The notes below the pieces were generated by a model. The model made no database searches and was not told the DNA's origin. It worked only from the letters and a program-made list of their open reading frames with translations. A stretch of 64,000 nt of DNA, from contig NZ_BMXG01000002.1 in assembly GCF_014651635.1 (NCBI RefSeq), positions 1 to 64,000 on the forward strand, in the 5' to 3' direction. Shown here in pieces: positions 1-9,220 of this stretch (its first letter is position 1; each line of letters starts with the position of its first letter). The DNA is from Cerasicoccus arenae. Lineage in GTDB: Bacteria > Verrucomicrobiota > Verrucomicrobiia > Opitutales > Cerasicoccaceae. The position numbers and the translations under genes were made by a program.

Positions 1-1191
1 ATTGCTGGACCGAGTGTTTTTTGGGGCAACATTGGCCAGCGGGAGGCTGCTGCTGTGGGAGGGGGGGGGGGGGAGGGTTTGCTGGAAAGAGATATTGGCT
101 TGGCGGGCGAGCATTTCCTGCTGGTTGCGCATATTGCCGAGTTCGGCGAGGGCGGAGGCTAATTCATCGCGCAGTTCGGTATTGGTCTTGGCTAGGACGG
201 CGTTGTCTTTTGCCAGAAACTCTTGGCGCACAGTCATTTGCGCAACAGAGGCGGCGGAGAACTCCCGTGCTTCTTGTGAATCTTCCAGTTTCTCAAGCAG
301 GGCAGCGTTGGCCTTTTCCATAACTTGGATGGCTTCGCCGGAGCGCAGTTGCTCGGCTTGTTTGGCCAATTCGGCGTTGTGGGCTTCGAGTGCGGCGATC
401 TTCTCATCGCGGGCCTTGAGCTTCTGGTCCTGCAATCCGAGGCGGGTCTGCAAATCGGCGATCAGCTTTTCCTTGGCGGTCAGTTTTTCATCGAGCTCAC
501 GGATTTGCTCTTCGAGCTGCTGAAAGTCCTGCTGCGGGGTGACGTCGCGCTCCAGATTGGCAAAGAGGGTAATGGGGCCAGTGGCCTTGGCTTCTTCACC
601 TGTCTCGGGGTTAATGAAGAGAAGCTCGAAGCTGGCTTCTTTATAAGCGGGGGCGGTGTAAAATGGGTCGGTGGAGTCAACCATTTCGCCATCATCGTCA
701 AACAATGTAATGACTAAATTTTGAATCCTGAACCCGCTTTTTAGCGCCTCACCTTGCATCTGAGTGCTAAAGTAAATCACGTCGTCCTTATTCTTGGCTT
801 CTCCATTTGTGATTAGAACGTAGTTTAAAAGCGGGGTATGCCCATCGGTTAGGAAACCTTCATAAGAAATCACGTAATTACGATCCAAGGTGAACTCTGC
901 CTTGGTGATCGCTATCTTGGTTGGGAGGGACACGGTCGATGAGTATTTTCCAAAATTATTCGGATCTGAGTTAAGTTTTGATAATTCGCCCAGCTCCATC
1001 GTCCCGGCCAGCACTCTGGGCGGGCCAATCTCATCGCGGAGCACGGGGTCGACATGATCAATCTCGCCCTCGAAAACGAACGCAGGCGTCGTGTTGACAT
1101 TCGCCGACGCAGCGGTCCCGGCCTGCTGTGCGCGCAGAATGGGCGCAAGCAGGCTCAGGCAGAGCAGACAAACGATGATTTGGGGACGCAT
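1..1191 (-). CDS. Secreted coiled-coil protein, C-terminus cut by window edge
   Basis: The frame is open from an ATG at 1191 down to base 1, at least 397 codons, so the C-terminus is missing. The N-terminus is a typical signal peptide (MRP, then a run of Ile/Val/Cys/Leu, ending in LRA about residue 21). A beta-rich region of about 190 residues follows, with acidic turns and no motif I recognise. From about residue 220 to 355 the sequence is heptad-like and rich in Glu, Lys, Leu, Gln and Ala, a long coiled coil. After it comes a Pro/Ser-rich stretch encoded in part by a G13 tract on the plus strand. A periplasmic or surface structural role is possible. I do not recognise the family. The opposite-strand frames here are shadows. 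Confidence 0.7.
   Translation of the reverse strand, partial: MRPQIIVCLLCLSLLAPILRAQQAGTAASANVNTTPAFVFEGEIDHVDPVLRDEIGPPRVLAGTMELGELSKLNSDPNNFGKYSSTVSLPTKIAITKAEFTLDRNYVISYEGFLTDGHTPLLNYVLITNGEAKNKDDVIYFSTQMQGEALKSGFRIQNLVITLFDDDGEMVDSTDPFYTAPAYKEASFELLFINPETGEEAKATGPITLFANLERDVTPQQDFQQLEEQIRELDEKLTAKEKLIADLQTRLGLQDQKLKARDEKIAALEAHNAELAKQAEQLRSGEAIQVMEKANAALLEKLEDSQEAREFSAASVAQMTVRQEFLAKDNAVLAKTNTELRDELASALAELGNMRNQQEMLARQANISFQQTLPPPPSHSSSLPLANVAPKNTRSSN
61..73. repeat. Homopolymer tract G13
   Basis: Thirteen consecutive G on the plus strand, read as a Pro run (LPPPPS) in the minus-strand coiled-coil protein. A one-base length change would shift the frame of that protein's C-terminus. Confidence 0.9.
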
Positions 1192-1326
1192 ATTGATTAG
1201 AGACAGGTAGGATAAGAAAGGGTTCTCTCACGAAGACACAGAGGCGAAGATATCATTCAAAATTGTTTTTTGGATGAAAAACGCTCTGCCTTGGTGTCTC
1301 CGTGCGAAAATCCTCGTTGTATTCGA

Positions 1327-2490
1327 TTAGAGCTTCGGGAACTTGGTCCACTTCTTGGCCTTGGCGCTTTTGACGCAGGTTTCGATGAAGGCCATGCCGT
1401 AAACGCCGTCATCGACGTTCGGAAAGTCGTAGCCTTTTTTGCGTGGATACTTGCCCTGAATCTCGTCGGCAATGGCTTCGGCGGCGTTCGTGTAGGTGTT
1501 GGCAAAGGCTTCGAGGAAGGCTTCGGGATGGCCGGGCGGGATGCGGCACGCGGCCTGGGCGACGGGGGTTAGATATCCCTGTCCGCGCTTGAGCGTTTCG
1601 CGTGGCTTGTCTGGGTACTTGACGACCAGATCGGTTGGGTTTTCCTGATGCCATTCCAGCGAGGCTTTGGAACCATAAACGCGGATGCTGAGGTTGTTTT
1701 CCTCGCCGCTGGAAATCTGGGACGCATAGACGATGCCCTTGGCACCGCCCTTGTAGCGGACAAGCATGTTGCCGTCGTCTTCGAGTGTGCGGCCTGGCAC
1801 AAAGGAGGTGAACTCGGCGCAAATCTCATCAATTTCGAGGTCGGTAATGTAACGGGCCAAGTTTTCAGCATGCGTGCCAATGTCGCCCACGCAGCAGCTG
1901 GCCCCAGCGCGCTTGGGGTCAGTGCGCCAAGCGGCTTGCTTCTGGTCGTCGGCTTCAAGGGCTGACAGCAGCCAGTCCTGCGGATACTCAGCAACGATCT
2001 TCAGGATGTTGCCGAGCTTGCCTTTTTTCACCCACTCGCGGGCTTCCTTGACCATTGGGTAGCCGGTGTAGTTGTGGGTCAGGGCAAAGACTTTGCCGGA
2101 CTTTTCGACGATTTTTTTGAGCGCCTTGGCCTCCTTGAGGTCGAAGGTCATGGGCTTGTCGCAGATCACGTTGAAACCGGCTTCGAGGAAGCACTTGGAG
2201 ACCGGGAAATGCAGGAAATTCGGCGTGACAATGGAGACGAAATCAAGCCGCTGGTCTTCGGGCAGTGCGGCTTCGGCCTTGGCCATTTCCTCGTAGGAGG
2301 AGTAGGTGCGTTCTGGGGCTATAAAAAGATCCAGCCCGGAGAGGCGGGAGCGGCCGGGGTCGCTGGAGAAGCAGCCGGCGACGAGCTCGATCTGCCCGTC
2401 TAGGTTCGCAGCCATACGGTGCACCGCGCCAATAAAGGCGTCGCGGCCACCACCAATCATTCCATAGCGGAGTTTTCGTTTCAGTTTCAT
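1327..2490 (-). CDS. Gfo/Idh/MocA-family oxidoreductase
   Basis: This 387-residue protein has the Rossmann start GMIGGGRDAFIGAVHR (residues 10-25) and the family's catalytic Lys-Pro pair in CDKPMTFD (about 134-141). The C-terminal alpha/beta domain contains GDIGTHAENLARY, in which the His lies at the usual active-site position. Family members oxidise or epimerise sugars, inositols or sugar amines with NAD(P). The substrate cannot be read from sequence. Length is normal. No partner gene is adjacent, although a TIM-barrel sugar isomerase of the kind often paired with this family lies at 25935-26972. The ATG at 2490 is supported by the immediate glycine-rich motif. Confidence 0.93.
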   Translation of the reverse strand: MKLKRKLRYGMIGGGRDAFIGAVHRMAANLDGQIELVAGCFSSDPGRSRLSGLDLFIAPERTYSSYEEMAKAEAALPEDQRLDFVSIVTPNFLHFPVSKCFLEAGFNVICDKPMTFDLKEAKALKKIVEKSGKVFALTHNYTGYPMVKEAREWVKKGKLGNILKIVAEYPQDWLLSALEADDQKQAAWRTDPKRAGASCCVGDIGTHAENLARYITDLEIDEICAEFTSFVPGRTLEDDGNMLVRYKGGAKGIVYASQISSGEENNLSIRVYGSKASLEWHQENPTDLVVKYPDKPRETLKRGQGYLTPVAQAACRIPPGHPEAFLEAFANTYTNAAEAIADEIQGKYPRKKGYDFPNVDDGVYGMAFIETCVKSAKAKKWTKFPKL

Positions 2491-2935
2491 GATAAAATGT
2501 TTTTCTGGATTTCAGTTCTAAGATTAATTATTCGAGATGGGCGTTTGCGCCCGAGTTTTAACATCACACCAGCGTGGGAGGGGGACAGTGAATGCTTGAA
2601 AAAGCGAAACAATGCAGACCCACATCGTGCAAGTCAATGCGCTGCTTTGGGGTGGGGTGCAGCGCCTCATTGAACTGGAGAGAGCGGGGAGTCGTGGGGA
2701 AATCGGGGCTATTCTATTTATATGAACGTAAGTATATGTTTGGGTGCGGGTTTGTCGAGTGATTTGTTTGTCGTTTTAAGAAATTTCGTTTCTTCGGCAT
2801 CTCATGATGCGTGGATTAAGTCTTACTTTGCTGACCGAGTCATTGGATTGTTTCCAGGATGCGCGTTTCATCTGCATATAACTAATTAAAATAGTAGGAA
2901 ATGTTCTTGATTATGCTTTACTGTATCTTTAATTC
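2491..2935. other. 445-base gap, mostly non-coding
   Basis: This divergent gap separates the oxidoreductase from the lipoprotein genes. It holds a short GC hairpin (GGGCG TTTG CGCCC, about 2540-2553), a small AT hairpin (AAGAAA TTTCG TTTCTT, about 2779-2795) and one weak small open frame (2722-2889). It must carry promoters for both directions, but I cannot identify them with confidence. Base composition becomes AT-rich from about 2700 onward. Confidence 0.5.
2722..2889 (+). CDS. Possible 55-residue protein
   Basis: An ATG at 2722 opens 55 codons to a TAA at 2887-2889. The product has a hydrophobic first third and ends in FHLHITN. There is no clear ribosome binding site and no recognised motif. 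It may be a chance frame in the leader of the lipoprotein unit. Confidence 0.2.
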   Translation: MNVSICLGAGLSSDLFVVLRNFVSSASHDAWIKSYFADRVIGLFPGCAFHLHITN

Positions 2936-2968
2936 ATGATAAGTAATCCTGATTCGGTTGATTTACAT

Positions 2969-3340
2969 ATGTTTTTTGTACTTAAGATTTATTTTTTTGT
3001 GTTTTTGAGTTTATTCACGGTTGGGTGTCACATGCACACGTCTGAGTATGCAGACGGGGCTAGGGTAGAGCACTATTTTGGCTACACGAGCGTGAGTTAT
3101 CCTGCTACGGAGTCCAATGATGATCGTTTGGAAGTTAAGGATGTTGAAAATTTTGGTATCGCTCTGACGGATGGCATTCAGTTCGGGTATTCGAAGCAGA
3201 AAACCGTGCTATTGCCGTCGGATAACGCATTTTATGTAGAGAATTTGTCTGATCAACAAATTGATATTTTTGCATCAATAATAAGAGAAACTGAAACAAA
3301 AAATACGCTATGGCTACTGGAGAAAGAAACAAATCAATGA
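2969..3340 (+). CDS. Small lipoprotein of unknown function
   Basis: The product is about 123 residues when started at the ATG at 2969. That start gives a standard lipoprotein signal, MFFVLKIYFF followed by the lipobox FTVGC with Cys at residue 20. An in-frame ATG at 2936 would add 11 polar residues in front of the signal and is less likely. The mature part is short, acidic and not recognised. The stop codon overlaps the next gene's ATG (ATGA at 3337-3340), so the two are probably translationally coupled. The region is AT-rich compared with its neighbours, which suggests acquisition from elsewhere. Confidence 0.65.
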   Translation: MFFVLKIYFFVFLSLFTVGCHMHTSEYADGARVEHYFGYTSVSYPATESNDDRLEVKDVENFGIALTDGIQFGYSKQKTVLLPSDNAFYVENLSDQQIDIFASIIRETETKNTLWLLEKETNQ

Positions 3341-4413
3341 AGGCATTACTCCCAATGACTCTTGCATTACTGCTGGTTGGGGGATGCGTTCCCCAGCATA
3401 AGGATGCGATTGTTTTTGCTACAAACACAGTGGTCGGTGTAAAGGTGGGCACTAATTCGCAGCAGATTCCTGAAATCCAAGTGGGTTACACCAGACAAGA
3501 AGGTGCCTTTGTTCCACTCTATGTTAATGATGAGACATCAAAAGAGCTGGTTGCCGGTCAATTGAAGGATGATGTCGGTAAGGATTGGAGCAAAGAGCAG
3601 CAGTATTTGGGGCTCGCCTTAGTGGATCTTCAAGATGCGAAAAATATTTTTGAAGACCCGAATCAAAAGGGAGCTGTAAGCCAATTATTAGCGAACAGTA
3701 AGAACTATGTGGCTAATTTTAAAGCGAAGCCGATAACCAATGAGACAATTATTCAGTATATTGACGGTGCTATTACTGGAATCAATAACAGTGACACTCC
3801 GGCTGCCGGGTTGAATATCGAGAAGGCAATTCGCCTTATACAAGTGGAGCTTGATCTTCCTATTGCTATCATTGCATTCAATCCCGAAGCAAAATATACA
3901 GGCACGGTTAGTGAAAAAAATCGAACAGATGCATATTCTGTATTAGGAACGTTTTCTGGCGATATGAATGCAAAGTCTAAAACCAGCTTTAAGGCCAATA
4001 ACAATCGAGGTCCTAATGCGCCATCCTTCGGAACCGATGCTAGTGGCGAAACTGGTGTAAGCGGTGGGATTGCCCAGTATTTTGCGACTGGTATTGCCGC
4101 TCAAATAATGGCTGAGAAGGGCGGGGCTGCGTTGGTTAATAGTGGAAGTGAACCAGCTGCTGAGTCGGCTTCAAATGCAGAGGTGATTGATGCGTTTACT
4201 AAAAGTATTGATCGGGCAAAATTAGAGGCTAAAATCCAAAATCGCTTTAAGGCGCTGACGACGAATGTTGATCAGCAAAAATTTTGCAGTGCATTTAATG
4301 CAAAGTATGGTACTAGTATTACCGATGGGACTTCACTTAAAAACGCGCTGGCAACCCTCACTCCAGAACAAATTGTTGAGGCAGATAAACTAACCGGAAA
4401 TATCAACTATTAA
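3337..4413 (+). CDS. Lipoprotein of unknown function
   Basis: I place the start at the ATG at 3337, which overlaps the previous stop. Residues 1-17 then form a lipoprotein signal (MKALLPMTLALLLVGGC). A start at 3310 would put nine polar residues before it. The mature protein is about 340 residues, mostly helical and Lys/Asp/Asn-rich, with a Gly/Ser/Ala-rich middle and no Cys-rich or catalytic motif that I recognise. It sits between a small lipoprotein gene and a 57-residue gene on the same strand, so it is probably the main product of an AT-rich three-gene unit. Anchoring in a membrane is likely; the role is unknown. Confidence 0.7.
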   Translation: MKALLPMTLALLLVGGCVPQHKDAIVFATNTVVGVKVGTNSQQIPEIQVGYTRQEGAFVPLYVNDETSKELVAGQLKDDVGKDWSKEQQYLGLALVDLQDAKNIFEDPNQKGAVSQLLANSKNYVANFKAKPITNETIIQYIDGAITGINNSDTPAAGLNIEKAIRLIQVELDLPIAIIAFNPEAKYTGTVSEKNRTDAYSVLGTFSGDMNAKSKTSFKANNNRGPNAPSFGTDASGETGVSGGIAQYFATGIAAQIMAEKGGAALVNSGSEPAAESASNAEVIDAFTKSIDRAKLEAKIQNRFKALTTNVDQQKFCSAFNAKYGTSITDGTSLKNALATLTPEQIVEADKLTGNINY

Positions 4414-4425
4414 TAAATAAATGCT

Positions 4426-4599
4426 ATGAGAATAGAAGTTATTAAAGAAGCTACATTTGATCTAATTGCGGATGATGATGAGGTAATGAACAAATTCCGT
4501 GATTTTATTAAAAGTTGGAAAGAAGCAAATTGGAAAGTTGTGATGATTAAAGAGATAAAAGACGATGGAAAACCTGCGTTGGAGTTCACAATGGAGTAG
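4426..4599 (+). CDS. 57-residue hypothetical protein
   Basis: An ATG at 4426 opens 57 codons to a TAG at 4597-4599, only 12 bases after the upstream lipoprotein stop. The product starts MRIEVIKEATFDLIADDDEV, is charged and soluble, and has no signal sequence. Its codon use and AT-richness match the two lipoprotein genes before it, which supports it as the third gene of the unit. I do not recognise a family. Confidence 0.5.
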   Translation: MRIEVIKEATFDLIADDDEVMNKFRDFIKSWKEANWKVVMIKEIKDDGKPALEFTME

Positions 4600-4661
4600 T
4601 CTATTATAAATGTATTCGCTGGACGATTTCTTATCTTCTTAGATTGTTGTGGTAATTGTTG

Positions 4662-6863
4662 TCATATGAATACATCGCCAAGGCGGGTGCCGAGGCCGGT
4701 GAGGCGGCGGAGGGAGTCGACGTTGCGAACAGCCATCGCGTAGGCGGCGGGGTCGCCAACGAGGAAGACTTTTTTGCGGCCGCGCGTGATCGCCGTGTAG
4801 AGCAAGTTGCGTTGGAGCATCACGAAGTGCTGCTTGAGCAGCGGTATCACTACGATGGGGAACTCGCTGCCTTGGCTCTTGTGAATCGTTATGGCGTAGG
4901 CGAGGGAGAGGTCGAGTAGTTCCGGGCGCTCGTAATCGATCGGGTCGCCGTCGAAGCGAACGGCCACTGTGCCAGCTTCAGCGTTGACCGCGCTGACGCG
5001 GCCTAAGTCGCCATTGAAAACGCCTTTTTCGTAGTTGTTACGGGTCTGAATGACTTTGTCACCGATGCGGAATTTGTTCTGCCCATAGGTGATGCCGCGG
5101 CTTTGCGCATTGAGGACTTCGGGTAGGGTTTCGTTGAGGCGCATGACGCCGCCCGCACCCTTGTGCATAGGCGCGAGAACTTGGATGTCCATGAACGGAT
5201 CCGCCCATTTAAACCAGCGAGGCAGGTGTTCGTGGACGAGCGAAGTGAGCAGCTTGAGGGCGTCTTCGGGGTCTTCGGCAGCGAGGAAGTGCAGATCCTG
5301 TGCAGGATCGACATCTTGGATTTGATTGACGACGAAGGGGGCTTGAGCGCGGTTGTTGAGGATCGCGTGGGCGGTTGCAACGATGGCCGAGCGTGAGCCT
5401 TGGCGGAAAATTTTCTCCAGCCGCGTGACGGACATTTGCGGGCGGGGCTTTTCCTCGATAAAGGAAATGATGTCGCTGAGCACGGCACCGGCACCGACTG
5501 AGGGCAGCTGATAGATATCGCCAACCAGCAGTAGGTGCGCTGAGTCGGGTAGGGCGCGCAGCAGCGAGGAGGCGAGGCGGGAATCAAGCATCGAACTTTC
5601 GTCGACGATCATGAACTCCGTCTTGAGTCGGTTGTCATCGGTGTGAAGGAAGCCGCCAGCTTGGGCGTCAAACTTGAGCAAACGGTGGATGGTCTGCGCG
5701 TAGGCTCCCGTGCTTTCGGCCATGCGCTGGGCGGCGCGTCCCGTCGGTGCGGCCAAAGTCAGGCGGACTTTTTTGGCCTTCAAAATATCCACCAGAGCAC
5801 GGAGGATGGTTGTCTTACCCGTGCCGGGGCCGCCAGTGAGGATGCTTACTTTGCAACGCAAGGCATGGCGCACGGCGTCGGCCTGCTCGGGGGCGAAATT
5901 GAAGCCTGCGCGTTCCTGTGCCCATTCCACGGCCTTGTCGATCTTGATGTCGGGCAGGGCGCTTTGAGCTTTGGCTAGGTCGGCGATAGCTTGGGCGATG
6001 GAGACTTCGGCTCGGCGCAATGCGGGGAGCTGGATGAAGGCTTCGCCATCGGCTCCGGCTTGCTGGACCAAATGCGAGCCCTCGACCAGAGCGTTTACGC
6101 GGGGTGAAACGAGGTCTTCCACTACGTCGAGCAGTACCGCGGATTTTTTCACCAGGTCTGAAATCGGGTAGCCCGTGTGGCCATCGACTTCGAGCTCTTG
6201 GAGGGCGAACAGCAGCCCGGCGTCGATACGCTGCGCGCTTTCGTTGGAGTAGCCAAGGTTGACCGCGATTTTATCCGCTGTCTTAAAGCCGATGCCGGGC
6301 ACCTCGCGCGCAACGCGGTAGGGATCGTTTTGCAGGATGGTCTTGGCGGCGTTGCCGTATTGGCGGATGAGGCGCAGGCAAAGATTGGTGCCAACGCCAT
6401 AGGTTTGCAGGAAGGTCATCACGTCGCGCAGGGCGTGTTGCTCGTCCCAAGCCTTTTTGATTTCTTTGGCTCGTTTTGGGCCAACGCCGGGGATTTCGCG
6501 CAGACGGCCGGATTCCTCAGAAATGACGCGAAGAGTGTCCTCGCCAAACTTGGCGACGATTTTCTTGGCGAACTTAGGGCCGACTTTGGGGATTTGGCCG
6601 CTGCCCAGATATTTCTCGATTCCGTAGACTGAGGCGGGAAGTTGCGAGGTGAATTCTTTGACCTTAAACTGCTTCCCGTGCATCGCGTGGTTGGACCACT
6701 CGCCGGAGAGCTTGAGGGTCTCGCCGCACTGCACGCCTGGCAAGTTGCCCAAAACGGTGATCGGCCCTCGATGTCCGTCCGTCTTCAGCTCGCCAATCGT
6801 ATAATGGTTTTCCTCGTTGTGGAAAACAATGCGGTCAAGCACGCCTTGGAGAACATCTGGCAT
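4662..6863 (-). CDS. recD2: RecD2-type ATP-dependent DNA helicase
   Basis: This 733-residue SF1B 5'-3' helicase is of the stand-alone RecD2/YrrC type, not the RecBCD subunit. An N-terminal OB-like region and three helix-hairpin-helix segments (about 91-100, 123-131, 188-197) come first. The helicase core follows: Walker A GGPGTGKTT (344-352), Walker B MIVDESSM (418-425), a motif III region LLVGDIYQLPSVGAG (445-459) and motif VI YTAITRGRKK (689-698). An SH3-like insert lies near 598-640. Length and domain order are normal for RecD2. No recB or recC is visible nearby. The role is probably in DNA repair or replication-fork processing. It lies downstream of dxs, separated from it by a terminator. 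Confidence 0.95.
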   Translation of the reverse strand: MPDVLQGVLDRIVFHNEENHYTIGELKTDGHRGPITVLGNLPGVQCGETLKLSGEWSNHAMHGKQFKVKEFTSQLPASVYGIEKYLGSGQIPKVGPKFAKKIVAKFGEDTLRVISEESGRLREIPGVGPKRAKEIKKAWDEQHALRDVMTFLQTYGVGTNLCLRLIRQYGNAAKTILQNDPYRVAREVPGIGFKTADKIAVNLGYSNESAQRIDAGLLFALQELEVDGHTGYPISDLVKKSAVLLDVVEDLVSPRVNALVEGSHLVQQAGADGEAFIQLPALRRAEVSIAQAIADLAKAQSALPDIKIDKAVEWAQERAGFNFAPEQADAVRHALRCKVSILTGGPGTGKTTILRALVDILKAKKVRLTLAAPTGRAAQRMAESTGAYAQTIHRLLKFDAQAGGFLHTDDNRLKTEFMIVDESSMLDSRLASSLLRALPDSAHLLLVGDIYQLPSVGAGAVLSDIISFIEEKPRPQMSVTRLEKIFRQGSRSAIVATAHAILNNRAQAPFVVNQIQDVDPAQDLHFLAAEDPEDALKLLTSLVHEHLPRWFKWADPFMDIQVLAPMHKGAGGVMRLNETLPEVLNAQSRGITYGQNKFRIGDKVIQTRNNYEKGVFNGDLGRVSAVNAEAGTVAVRFDGDPIDYERPELLDLSLAYAITIHKSQGSEFPIVVIPLLKQHFVMLQRNLLYTAITRGRKKVFLVGDPAAYAMAVRNVDSLRRLTGLGTRLGDVFI

Positions 6864-6933
6864 GCAGAAGAGGTAAAAGGTTAAAGGTTAAAGATTAAAG
6901 TCGAAACGTTGGAAAAGCGTCCAAGGGACTTAT

Positions 6934-6963
6934 AAAAAGAAAAGGTCGCCATTTTGGCGACCC
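6934..6963 (-). terminator. Rho-independent terminator after dxs
   Basis: On the minus strand GGTCGCC pairs with GGCGACC (6956-6962 and 6944-6950) around a five-base loop, followed by a T-rich run. It lies 44 bases after the dxs stop. A ten-base inverted repeat (AGATTAAAGT at 6892-6901, ACTTTAATCT at 6979-6988) flanks it. Confidence 0.8.
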
Positions 6964-7006
6964 TTCTTTAAACTTTTAACTTTAATCTACGGCCTTAGGC
7001 CGGGCC

Positions 7007-8944
7007 TTATTTTCCGCTGGGGAAGCGGATAGCGTCGGCGGTGACTGATTCTTGCGGGATTGCGCGGAATCGGTTGAGGATGTCGTCCTCCATTTGCTGA
7101 GGGGACATGCCGTTGTCGCCGCGAAGTTCTTCGACTGTGTTGCCGTGGGTGACAAATTTGTCCGGCCAGCCAATGCGCACCACTGGGGTGTCAAGGCCAG
7201 CATCCTGAAGTTCTTCGAGGACCGCGCTGCCGAAACCGCCCTTGAGGACGTTTTCTTCGATCGTAGCGATCAGGCGGCAGCTCTTAGCATGCTCCAAAAG
7301 TAGCTCGGTGTCGATTGGCTTGGCGAAACGAGCGTTGACCACACCAACGTGCAGGCCTTGCTCAGCGGAAATCTTGCTGGCGAGCTTGAGGGCATCGTTA
7401 ACCATCGGGCCGAGAGCCCAGATCATGACGTCGTCGCCTTCTCGGAGCAGTTCAGCCTTACCGATTTCGATCGCTTCCGGCTCGTCCTTCATCTTGACGC
7501 CGACGCCGTTTCCACGTGGGTAGCGAATGAAGGTCGCACCCTTGTGGTCGATGCCGGTCTTCATCATGTCGACCAGTTCGTCTTCATCCTTGGGAGCCAT
7601 GATGATGGCACGGGGGACGCAGCGCAGGTAGGAAATGTCGAACAGGCCGTGGTGTGTTGGGCCGTCATTCGGTGACAGGCCAGCGCGGTCCATGCAGAAC
7701 ATTACATCGAGGTCTTGGAGGCAGACGTCGTGGATGATGCAGTCGTAAGCGCGCTGGAGGAAGGTTGAGTAGATCGCGACAACCGGCTTGATGTCACTGG
7801 TAGCGAGACCAGCGGCAAACAGGACGGCGTGTTCCTCGGCGATACCAACGTCGAAATATTGTCCTGGAAGCTCGTCGTGGAGATGCTTCATGCCAGTGCC
7901 TGATGGCATGGCACCAGTGATGCCGACAATGCGCTTGTCCTTCTTGGCGAAGTCTACCAATGCGCGTCCAAAGACATCCTGATAAACGGGTGGTTTACCG
8001 GGCTTGGAGGGCTTGGATTGGCCAGTTTCGGGGCAGAAAGGGCTGGTGCCGTGAAATTTCTCAGGATTGTTCAGGGCGGCTTCGAAGCCTTTACCCTTGG
8101 TCGTGAGGACGTGCAGGATGACTGGTTCTTCGCACTTCTTGGCAAAGGTCATGTACTGGTCGAGCAGCTCTTGATCGTGTCCGTCAATCGGGCCGATGTA
8201 GCGCAGGCCATATTTTTCAAAGAGTGAGGATTCCTGATCACTGAAGAAGTCCTTGGTTTCAGCCTTAACCTTTTTGCCAAATTTGCGGATCGCATTGCCG
8301 CCGGGAACGGACTCCAGGAAGCTCTCTAGATCGTTATGGAGGCGGTTGTAAACTGGATTGGTGATCAGTTCGTTGAGATAGCCGGGGATCGCGCCAACAT
8401 TGGGAGCGATGGACCACTTGTTGTCATTAAGGATGACGATCAGGCGTTTGGTGGAAGCTTTGATGTTGTTCAGAGCCTCCATTGTAATCCCGCAGGTCAG
8501 GGCGGCGTCACCAATGACGGCGACGACGTGTTCGTCAGAGCCCTTCAAATCACGAGCGGTCGCCATACCCAGAGCGGCAGAAAGCGCGGTGCCAGCATGG
8601 CCAGCGCCATAACAGTCATGCTCGCTCTCATCACGGGTCAAGAACCCTGAAAGGCCTCCCGTAGAGCGAATTTTCTTGAACTTGTCGCCGTAGCGGCCGG
8701 TGAGCAGCTTGTGCACGTAGCCCTGATGCGCGACGTCGAAAACAAATCGATCTTTCGGGGTGGAAAAGTGCCGATGCAGTGCGATGGAGAGCTCCACGAC
8801 ACCTAGGTTCGGTCCAATATGGCCGCCATTATCGGAAGTCACCTGGATAATTTCCTGGCGAATTTCGTTGGCCAAAATTGGCAATTGTTCCGGGCTGAGC
8901 GCCTTGACGTCATCCGGGCCCTTGATGCGAGGGAGTAATTCCAT
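7007..8944 (-). CDS. dxs: 1-deoxy-D-xylulose-5-phosphate synthase
   Basis: This thiamine-diphosphate enzyme condenses pyruvate and glyceraldehyde 3-phosphate in the first step of the MEP isoprenoid pathway. The 645-residue product has the usual length. The N-terminal TPP domain shows HIGPNLGVVELSIALH (42-57), the diphosphate/Mg motif GDAALTCG starting at 145, and NDN at 173-175. Its GDA replaces the commoner GDG. The central pyrimidine-binding domain carries the catalytic Glu in GIAEEHAVLFAAGLA, and a transketolase C-terminal domain follows. xseB lies 24 bases upstream on the same strand, a common pairing. A terminator follows the gene. Confidence 0.97.
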   Translation of the reverse strand: MELLPRIKGPDDVKALSPEQLPILANEIRQEIIQVTSDNGGHIGPNLGVVELSIALHRHFSTPKDRFVFDVAHQGYVHKLLTGRYGDKFKKIRSTGGLSGFLTRDESEHDCYGAGHAGTALSAALGMATARDLKGSDEHVVAVIGDAALTCGITMEALNNIKASTKRLIVILNDNKWSIAPNVGAIPGYLNELITNPVYNRLHNDLESFLESVPGGNAIRKFGKKVKAETKDFFSDQESSLFEKYGLRYIGPIDGHDQELLDQYMTFAKKCEEPVILHVLTTKGKGFEAALNNPEKFHGTSPFCPETGQSKPSKPGKPPVYQDVFGRALVDFAKKDKRIVGITGAMPSGTGMKHLHDELPGQYFDVGIAEEHAVLFAAGLATSDIKPVVAIYSTFLQRAYDCIIHDVCLQDLDVMFCMDRAGLSPNDGPTHHGLFDISYLRCVPRAIIMAPKDEDELVDMMKTGIDHKGATFIRYPRGNGVGVKMKDEPEAIEIGKAELLREGDDVMIWALGPMVNDALKLASKISAEQGLHVGVVNARFAKPIDTELLLEHAKSCRLIATIEENVLKGGFGSAVLEELQDAGLDTPVVRIGWPDKFVTHGNTVEELRGDNGMSPQQMEDDILNRFRAIPQESVTADAIRFPSGK

Positions 8945-8968
8945 GTTAAGCAGTCACCATATGCGGCT

Positions 8969-9220
8969 TCAGGGTTTAGAAGCGTCCGTAGGAATATCCT
9001 TCGGCTCGGCTTCGCCTTCCATCCGCAATTGTTCGATTTTCAGTTCAGCGTTAGTTAGTTTGCGATTACAAAGTTTAAAAAGGTTACTACCTTCTTCGTA
9101 TTTTTCAACGAGTTGGGCAAGGGCAATATCTCCACTTTCGAGGGAGTCGACAAGAACCTCAAGCCGCTCTAAAGCATGCTCGAATGAAAGTTCTTCATCG
9201 TTGTCACCGTTTTGACCCAT
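8969..9220 (-). CDS. xseB: Exodeoxyribonuclease VII small subunit
   Basis: The product is 83 residues from the ATG at 9220. An upstream TTG at 9244 would add eight residues and is less likely. The sequence has the family core SFEHALERLEVLVDSLESG, then ALAQLVEKYEEG and a helix ending in KIEQL, a two-helix coiled hairpin. Several XseB subunits bind the XseA catalytic subunit, which is not in this window. It lies just upstream of dxs in probable co-transcription. The acidic C-terminal tail is not conserved in the family. Confidence 0.93.
   Translation of the reverse strand: MGQNGDNDEELSFEHALERLEVLVDSLESGDIALAQLVEKYEEGSNLFKLCNRKLTNAELKIEQLRMEGEAEPKDIPTDASKP

Noticed and set aside
2-523. Plus-strand open frame of 173 codons at the window start
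   Set aside because: It is antisense to the coiled-coil protein. Ser/Arg/Cys-rich sequence with no pattern; the minus frame has a signal peptide and heptads.
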